NCBI GenBank assembly: GCA_026874595.1
Contig: CM049309.1
Span: forward strand, 46,406,079 to 46,470,078
Source of the DNA: Sipunculus nudus
Taxonomy: Eukaryota; Annelida; Sipuncula; Golfingiida; Sipunculidae
Direction of reading: 5' to 3'
DNA length: 64,000 nucleotides
Shown here: one piece after another, positions 56,062 to 64,000 of the stretch
Layout of the letters: each line of letters begins with the position of its first letter
Numbering within the stretch: position 1 is the first letter of the stretch
The notes under the pieces: model-generated
Seen by the model: only the letters and a program-made list of their open reading frames with translations
What the model was told of the DNA's origin: nothing
The model's database searches: none
Position numbers and translations under genes: made by a program

Positions 56062-56544
56062 ATTAATTATTTTAATTATTTTTTGGCCTTTAACTTTGCA
56101 TTTTACCGGTGTCCGTGGTCTCGACATTACACAACTCTTCAGAGCACAGATCGCGAGTTCGAGTATACCGGTATCACCAGAAGAGCCAAGAGATTGTTCA
56201 CGGTCGACCCCAACCAAGGTCTCGTGCTCTGCAGTTGTTCGGCAGCTGTTCATTAATATCCTCATCCTCAACTAATGAATTTGAAAGTAATAAACTGCAG
56301 ATAACTTAAATAAAATTTATTTGCTAATTAATAAAAAGAAATATGAAAAACAAAAATTAATCACGAATATTGGGGAATTTAGGTGAAGGAAAGATATTGC
56401 AGCTCAGCGGGGGCCGCGCGCCGAAGGCGCCCCCTCCAGATCCGCCACTGATAGCAAAGGCCATTTAATGCATATATATATATATAATATATTAGTATTA
56501 GCTTAAGTGAAATTCCGAAAGGTCGGCGAGGACTGGATGCGACC

Positions 56545-56590
56545 GGGGGGGGGGGGGGGGGAATGGCCCCCTGCGCCCCCCCCCCCCCCC
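56545..56590. repeat. G17 / C15 palindromic homopolymers
   Basis: G run 56545-56561 and C run 56576-56590 are separated by 14 bases; they can pair or form a G-quadruplex. Assembly length is uncertain. Confidence 0.9.
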
Positions 56591-56758
56591 GGCTACGCCC
56601 CTTCCAGGTCGCTCTAGTATGATGGAAAAGGTTTATGCGACTTAAACTATAACATGCAATACTGCTCCTTTGTCAATTCTATAAAAAGAATATTCAAACC
56701 GGTTCATTGATTTGTTCCATTGTTTATTTGTACAGTACACACTGGTGATCAGACGAAA

Positions 56759-57808
56759 ATGGCAGGCATTTTGGCGGGAACCTGGATCCTACAGTGTCTT
56801 CGGCACAAGCTCACAATCCTTTTTGCCTTCTGCGTCTTGATAATTTTGATCTTTTCATTAAATCATATATCAGAAAGAAGCTTTTCATTGAATCATATCT
56901 CAGAAAGACACTTATTTAGTGCAGATTCAAACCTCTTGAAGCATGATCTTTGGAGGGATTCTAAACATCTCTGTTTTGATGGTCACGTGACCAATATGGC
57001 GCCTGTGTGTGGTGCTGGAATTTGCCTAAGCGTTCTGACCGGGCCGCGTCGAGTGACGCCGAGAAAGCTTCATAAAAACACTTCCCATATACCGCGCATG
57101 AAGGGATGGATGAATCCGGTTCATATTGATGTCGTTCGTGTTCTTTCTGAAATGCAATGGCAAAACGGAATATATGGATCCGTTGGTGAAATCGGAGTTT
57201 ATATGGGAAAATACACCAGTGTGTTAGCTCTAAATACGGCAACAGAAGCAGGCGAGAAGCTCTTTGTCTGTGATACATTCGGAAATCCGTCGCACATGAA
57301 ATTAAAAACAGAGAAAGGAAATAAAGACTACTTTGCACAAAACTTAGCGAAGTTTGGTTTTTCATTTGATTCCGAAGATCTAAGTCGGCAAATCTACTCG
57401 TGGAATGACAGTTCTGTGTACCTCAGCAAGTACGTCTATCAAAAAATGGGTCTGAATGCATTCAGGTTTTATAGTATTGACGGAAACCATCATGCACCGT
57501 ATGTCCTCACTGACCTGCGACACGTGACTTGTGTTCTGAGACAAGGTGGAATTATTTCCATGGATGACGTAGTAAACCGTAAATGGCCAGGAGTGTTGGA
57601 GTCCTTGAAGGCTTTTTTTATTATGTATGGAGAAAATATTATAGTCCCCTTGCTGATGCTGTACAGCAAGGCATACATGTGTACTTATGACGAATACGAT
57701 GAATATATGGAGTATTTACGACAAGAGAAATACATCGGTCAAATTAAGATATGCGAGACCACATCGTCATATTTTGGACCTTCGTTCACGTATTTTGTGG
57801 AATGTTGA
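56759..57808 (+). CDS. Membrane-anchored SAM methyltransferase-like protein
   Basis: An intact 349-residue frame from ATG 56759 (GAAAATGG context); a TTTGTACAG acceptor-like sequence ends at 56734, so a 5' exon may exist. Residues ~18-34 form one membrane segment after a basic stretch, giving a type II (Golgi/ER lumenal) layout. The catalytic part starts near residue 120 with the Rossmann motif VGEIGVYMGK, then VCDTFGN, later FYSIDGNHHAPYVLTDL and LRQGGIISMDDVVNRKWPGV, the pattern of class I methyltransferases of the Methyltransf_24/TylF-like group. Two nearly identical ~10-residue units (FSLNHISER) follow the membrane segment, encoded by a 30-bp tandem repeat at 56852-56911. Substrate unknown. 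It is the only clearly intact non-mobile gene here. Confidence 0.8.
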   Translation: MAGILAGTWILQCLRHKLTILFAFCVLIILIFSLNHISERSFSLNHISERHLFSADSNLLKHDLWRDSKHLCFDGHVTNMAPVCGAGICLSVLTGPRRVTPRKLHKNTSHIPRMKGWMNPVHIDVVRVLSEMQWQNGIYGSVGEIGVYMGKYTSVLALNTATEAGEKLFVCDTFGNPSHMKLKTEKGNKDYFAQNLAKFGFSFDSEDLSRQIYSWNDSSVYLSKYVYQKMGLNAFRFYSIDGNHHAPYVLTDLRHVTCVLRQGGIISMDDVVNRKWPGVLESLKAFFIMYGENIIVPLLMLYSKAYMCTYDEYDEYMEYLRQEKYIGQIKICETTSSYFGPSFTYFVEC

Positions 57809-59030
57809 AGTTAGCTGCGATGCGTTTGGATACGTTTTGCAGGAAAAAGGACTTTAAAGATCCTGGTCACCAAGGATTTAATAAACTTAAAGTCAACTAA
57901 AAACTTGCTAAGAAAAGTTCTTTAAACGCCCATGTTACGGATGTTTGGACTTCTTAATCTCTAAGCTGTTAGTACAAGGTACTTGTGCCTATGTTGACAT
58001 TTAAACTAAAAATAAAAAAATTGATGAGAGGTGGTTGATTGCGCATGTGCGGAAGTAGTAGGTGGTGGGGAGCGTATGAAGTAACGCAATCTTTCGTCAT
58101 TGCAAAACTCTGGTTCTCCTGATTTGTCGCCAGATGTCCTTATTGAGAAATTTTTGATCGGTGATGTAGGACTCAGACTGGACTTTGACAGGAGTCTGGA
58201 CTCTAGTCCATTTTTTTCCAGGGACTCTTTGACTGTGACTTGGACTCGAGGGATCTGGACTCTGACTTGCAATCGGACTTAAGAGTAATCGAAGTTCAGA
58301 AAAAAAAACTATTTGCTAATTAATAAATACTATAAAGACTTGTACCGTGCAAGTCACACCAATGAGGCTGGCTTGAACAAAAATAAGACCGACTTAAACA
58401 GGCAGCCGAACTTATAGTAGCCTGACTCGGCCTACAAAATGTTGGCTGGCAACATTAAACAGATTAAACTGATCTTAAGCCTATAGATTGGTTTGACGGT
58501 GTTACAAATTAAAGTAACCATTTTATTTAAGAAAATGATCTTTATTACGTGTGACATTTTACATATCAATGAAATATCGGCGGCGGCGCCGGCGGGTGGT
58601 GGTGGCAGCGCAACACTGCATATATACATGTGTGAACTACTAAAAAATATAAAGAAAATATGTCAGTACTATACATACATAGTTTTAGCTCTGCATACTG
58701 AGCTAAATGTGACCAAACATTAAAGTAAAATACATAACGTCAACTAACATTAAAATACACATGACAATCTCAACTTTCCATTTTGAATTTGTTTTAACAA
58801 TAAAATTCGCATTGGCCTCTGACTTTTACTCGGGTTCCAAATGCTCTAACTCTTGACTTGCACGCGGACTCGGGTGTCTTGGACATGACTACATGACTAA
58901 TTTTGATTACCACCGCCGGCCATTTCGCTGGCCGTCACGTGCAAACACGCAAGTGGACAAAATGGGCCACCCATGTAACACTGGATGGGCACTTTTTGGC
59001 TTTTTTTTAGAAAGGTTGAAGGGTTAATCT
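57809..59030. other. Downstream of methyltransferase; GGACTC-rich repeats
   Basis: No poly(A) signal could be fixed with certainty. 58160-58280 and 58820-58895 are rich in GACTTGGACTC-type repeats, seen also in ends of some repetitive elements. CGGCGGCGGCGCCGGCGGG-type sequence lies at ~58579. No gene seen. Confidence 0.4.
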
Positions 59031-60130
59031 ATTTATAATTATACACGTCATCTACAAGCTATCATTAAAGCTAATATTTTGTCATTATTAACCTATGCCC
59101 TTCACTACCTCTACCTAATCCATCCGCAGTATATATTAAAGAAAATGAATCCTTACAATACAGATTTATTTGGGGTAACAAGAAAATTTAGAGAACAACT
59201 CTAGTCGCGCCAATAGAAAGGAGGGCTTGGTATGATTCCTATAAAATCAAAAATGGAAGCTATAAAAATTAATTGGGTTAACAGATTTTTATCTGGACAC
59301 ATAGGAGAAGGATGGAGAATTATATTAAACCAGCAGTTCAAGGGAATAGGTCAGTTTATATTTAAATGTAATTTAGAAAGCATAGACACAAAATACTTCA
59401 ACTAAACAAGTCCCCGTCCCCTTTTGGGAAGAAGTGTTAAATATATGGTGTAAATATAACTTTCATAAAGTAAATATTGGTCATGACATTTTATCACCAA
59501 TATTATTCTTCAACTCTTCTGTTAAAATAGAGAGAAAGTAAAGGATAAAATTTTATACAATGCTGGTATAACAAAGATCGATGATATTATTAAAACGATG
59601 ATAAATATTTATTGCTATCTTATGATGAATTAATAAATCTAAAGCTAAAATTAAGAAAATGCAGTATACGAGTTTAGTACATGCAGTTCCCAATATTTGA
59701 AAGAAAAGAAATAAAAATAATAGTATTATATTATGTGAAACAAAATTAGATAACGTAATGGAAATGAAGAAAGTTACATACGTTCTGTATATAATGAACT
59801 TCTGCTCAATATTTATACAACACCTACAAAGATGATTGAAAAATGAAACCAAGACCTGGAATGTGAAATAAAAAGAAACAATTTTATACTTTTAATAATA
59901 TGATGAAAACAACCATATCAGAAACGCTAAGAATGTTTCAATTCAAACTTATGCATAATGTATAGCCCTTTAACCATTCTTATTTACAATTGGAAAGAAA
60001 GATAGTATACTTTGCTCTCTCTGTAAAGCTGAAATGGACTTATTGCATCTCTTTTATCAGTGCAGAGAAACCCAGAAAATGTCACAGATAAAAAACCTGG
60101 CTTTTAAGTTCAAATTTTGTGATAGATCAT
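59030..60130 (+). pseudogene. L1-like LINE ORF2 remnant (RT thumb to tail)
   Basis: Plus-strand pieces in changing frames read as the post-catalytic part of an L1-like ORF2: ALHYLYLIHPQYILKKMN (~59095), EAIKINWVNRFLSGH (~59250), FQFKLMHNV (~59940) and a cysteine/histidine tail position near 60010-60070 (LYQC-like). It is heavily broken, and opposite in orientation to the LINE at 62925. Confidence 0.6.
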
Positions 60131-60195
60131 GCTAACCTTTCTAAAAACTGTTATATTCGACAAAACGAATTGCTCCACACTTGATATATTACTAC

Positions 60196-60196
<1 letters not shown>

Positions 60197-60246
<50 letters not shown>
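60197..60246. repeat. (TA)n abutting Tigger/pogo-like element
   Basis: TA repeats immediately left of CAGTAAAACCCCGC; the element inserted at a TA dinucleotide. Confidence 0.95.
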
Positions 60247-62012
<1,766 letters not shown>

Positions 62013-62924
62013 ATATATATTATTGAGAAAAACATAGCTATAAACGAACTGGTAATATTGCTGTTCACAATAGTAAATGGAAACCATTAATCAATTATTC
62101 AGAACAGTTTTTTTTTGTTTAAAACTATCAACTCTGTAAATATTATACTGAACAGTGATTATATATTCTGGAGGGTTTTGTATTTCCATGTTTGTATTTG
62201 AGTAAATGTATGTTGATGCGATATTTTTTTTGTCCTGTGAATGTAAACGTAGTAGCCGAAGTTTGCTTTTCATGTTTTCATTGTATATTTTGTTTGTTTG
62301 TAATAAAAAAAGGTACATATTATTTCGCAATTTGCTCACCAATATTGAGCTTAATTAATACTAAAAGAACAATTATACACGCGAAATCACTCATCCCATG
62401 CGATCATATGACTAAACCTATTATAAGAAGGACCACCGACATAAATAGTCCCTGAGCGATGACCCATTTATTGTATCTAATGCCACCTTATATCTGGATT
62501 GTGTATATATTTCTTGTTCTTTCTCATATTCCTCTGTCTCTCTGTCTCTCTTTCTCTCATTTACTTTCTCTTTCTTTCTCTCTTCACTTATACTAATCGG
62601 AGAATGAGTTTATTGTGGACTCGGGGTTAATGTTATCACAGCATTGATTACATCAAAATGTTAACATACGGCTTTTGAACATAAACTATGGGAGAGCTAC
62701 AATCTCTATACATTTCATATTACTTTATGTTTTTTTTTATTCACTCCAAGGAAAAATACATGTTTTTGCAATAACATTCATGCTAGTCTGCATACATTTA
62801 AACTTAGAAACGGTACATGTACATTATAACAAGTCGCATTAACATGAAACCATCCCCTCCCCCTTCACATACATACCCCTACATGGATACACACATACTT
62901 GACAAATAACTACATATGTATATA
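62013..62924. other. Unassigned
   Basis: AT-rich, with a CT-rich stretch at 62520-62585. No gene seen. It may include the 3' tail of the minus-strand LINE. Confidence 0.4.
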
Positions 62925-64000
62925 CTACAATTCTTCCTCCTGATAAAATACTGGATTTTTAACTAAATATTCTGCCCATCTCTTTTTAAATAAGTCAGTT
63001 TTATTATTTTTCTTGGCTATAAAATACTCAAGTCTTGCATATTCCAATATAAACTGTATACAGGCTTCAACATTGAGCTTTTGTTTTGCCTTCCTGCACT
63101 GCTCAATATATCTTTTACCCAAAATTAATATGATATTTATTAAATCCTTTTCCTCTTTGTTACCATAAAATATTTCAGTTTTCTGAACTGTTAAGTTTAT
63201 CTTTTGCCTCTGACACCATCTTCCAAGTTCATTCCAAAACTGTTTTGTCATACTGCATTCCCAGAAAAGATGCATTAATGTTTCACAATCTGTATTACAG
63301 AATGTGCAGTTATCAAAATCTTGAATTTTCCATTTTTTTAACCAATAATTATTAACTAAAATATCTTGTAAAAACTTGTATTGGAATACCACTGACTTCG
63401 TATCATATAAAACTTTATGTGGCAGCTGATAAACCCAAGAACAATTTTCTGGTGTAATTAATACATATTTGGACACTTTAGGTTTCACCTGTGGACAAGG
63501 GCACAAATTTTGCTTTATAATAGTATATATCTGTTTTGATGACATTTTGTTTAGTGGAATCATTCGGTTATGACAAATTACATATGATTCATTTTGGGAA
63601 CTTTCTACACATTCTTTGTTGTCATTCCTTTCAGTTTCAGTACTTAAAGTATCACTTTCTCTATTTAGTTGTAATTTCATTACCTGAACTACTAATGTGT
63701 ACCACTGAAGGAAATGAGCCCCTTTTAATCCTTTTGACTTCCAATATTCAAATTAGATAATATGGTTCCATTCATCGATTGGCTCCTGTACTCTTTTAAT
63801 GCCAATCTTATAAAAGCTCGGCCAAAAAATAGTTTCTCCATTCCATACAAAATGTTGATTATGCCATATATACTGTTCTTTTATGCCTATATGTAAAAAA
63901 ATAATCTATTTTTAAAAGATACCAACTCTCTATGATCTCTCTGAAAAAATCTCCTAACATATCTAAATTTAACAATTTTGGGTCATAGTTACAATCAAAT
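62925..64000 (-). pseudogene. L1-like LINE ORF2, C-terminal part
   Basis: The minus-strand frame 63680-62925 (251 codons open) encodes the ORF2 tail: VFQYKFLQDILVNNYWLKKW, then a zf-RVT knuckle CTFCNTDCETLMHLFWEC, followed by QFWNELGRWC and a helical, Lys-rich C-terminus (KKRWAEYLVKNP). The stop at 62925 is probably the natural one. Upstream, to the window edge, broken frames include DPKLLNLDMLGDFFREIIES, typical of the region after the RT palm. The endonuclease and RT lie beyond 64000. L1/Tx1-type assignment is by pattern only. Confidence 0.75.

Larger units (their letters stand above)
54836..56450. mobile_element. TIR element CAGTGGCGG with nested insertions
   Basis: CAGTGGCGG at 54836 is matched inverted by CCGCCACTG at 56442-56450; short G/C-rich subterminal runs follow at each end (GGGAGGGGAGGGGGG; GGCGCCCCCTCC). 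The interior has a ~195-bp tandem duplication (54880-55280) and a MITE (55593-56061) that carries a SINE. No transposase visible. Only 9 bp of TIR match, so the pairing is a proposal. Confidence 0.45.

Overview
This window is eukaryotic and almost entirely transposon-derived. The AT-rich background, long (TA)n, (CT)n and (AAT)n microsatellites, GT-AG introns with AATAAA signals, and the mix of element types (Ty3/gypsy with integrase ahead of reverse transcriptase, DIRS-like tyrosine-recombinase retroelement, L1-like LINE pieces, a tRNA-derived SINE with a conserved central domain, many TIR elements) point to a marine invertebrate. A mollusc or related lophotrochozoan is my best guess, but that is inference; nothing here fixes the species.

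Layout. 1-1402: decayed Ty3/gypsy fragment, integrase tail followed by reverse transcriptase. 1950-16041: a 14.1 kb element bounded by ~530 bp terminal inverted repeats (TIRs). Inside it are a four-exon zinc-finger gene (2525-4278), a broken protein-primed family B DNA polymerase (4707-10272), a small broken minus-strand reading frame (12560-12813) and a minus-strand gene of unknown function starting at the right TIR (15461). 16042-20240: mosaic of repeat modules, here called A, B and C, separated by (TA)n tracts. 22686-31757: a DIRS-like retroelement on the minus strand (gag, then RT, RNase H and tyrosine recombinase), opened by a foldback element (26071-28970) and by a 550 bp MITE (29279-29828). 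31770-36345: more A, B and C modules, one carrying a second copy of the same MITE with a clean 9-bp target duplication. 36337-36740: an array of eleven short hairpins. 38500-41130: LINE remnants and small repeats. 41477-46030: further A and B modules. 51970-52680: a tyrosine recombinase pseudogene. 54836-56450: a TIR element holding a MITE that itself holds a SINE. 56759-57808: the one intact host-like gene, a membrane-anchored SAM methyltransferase-like protein. 59030-60130 and 62925-64000: L1-like ORF2 remnants on either side of a TA-targeted, Tigger/pogo-like TIR element (60247-61898).

The strongest candidate for something new is the 14 kb TIR element. Its polymerase has all the family B motifs, though broken across frames. 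Its two outermost genes start at TATA boxes at the inner edges of the two TIRs and read inward. I see no integrase, packaging ATPase, protease or capsid gene such as a complete Maverick/Polinton would carry. The outer ~40 bp of its TIRs also ends the dispersed A modules, which may be non-autonomous relatives. All similarity statements were made by eye; no alignment or database search was run.
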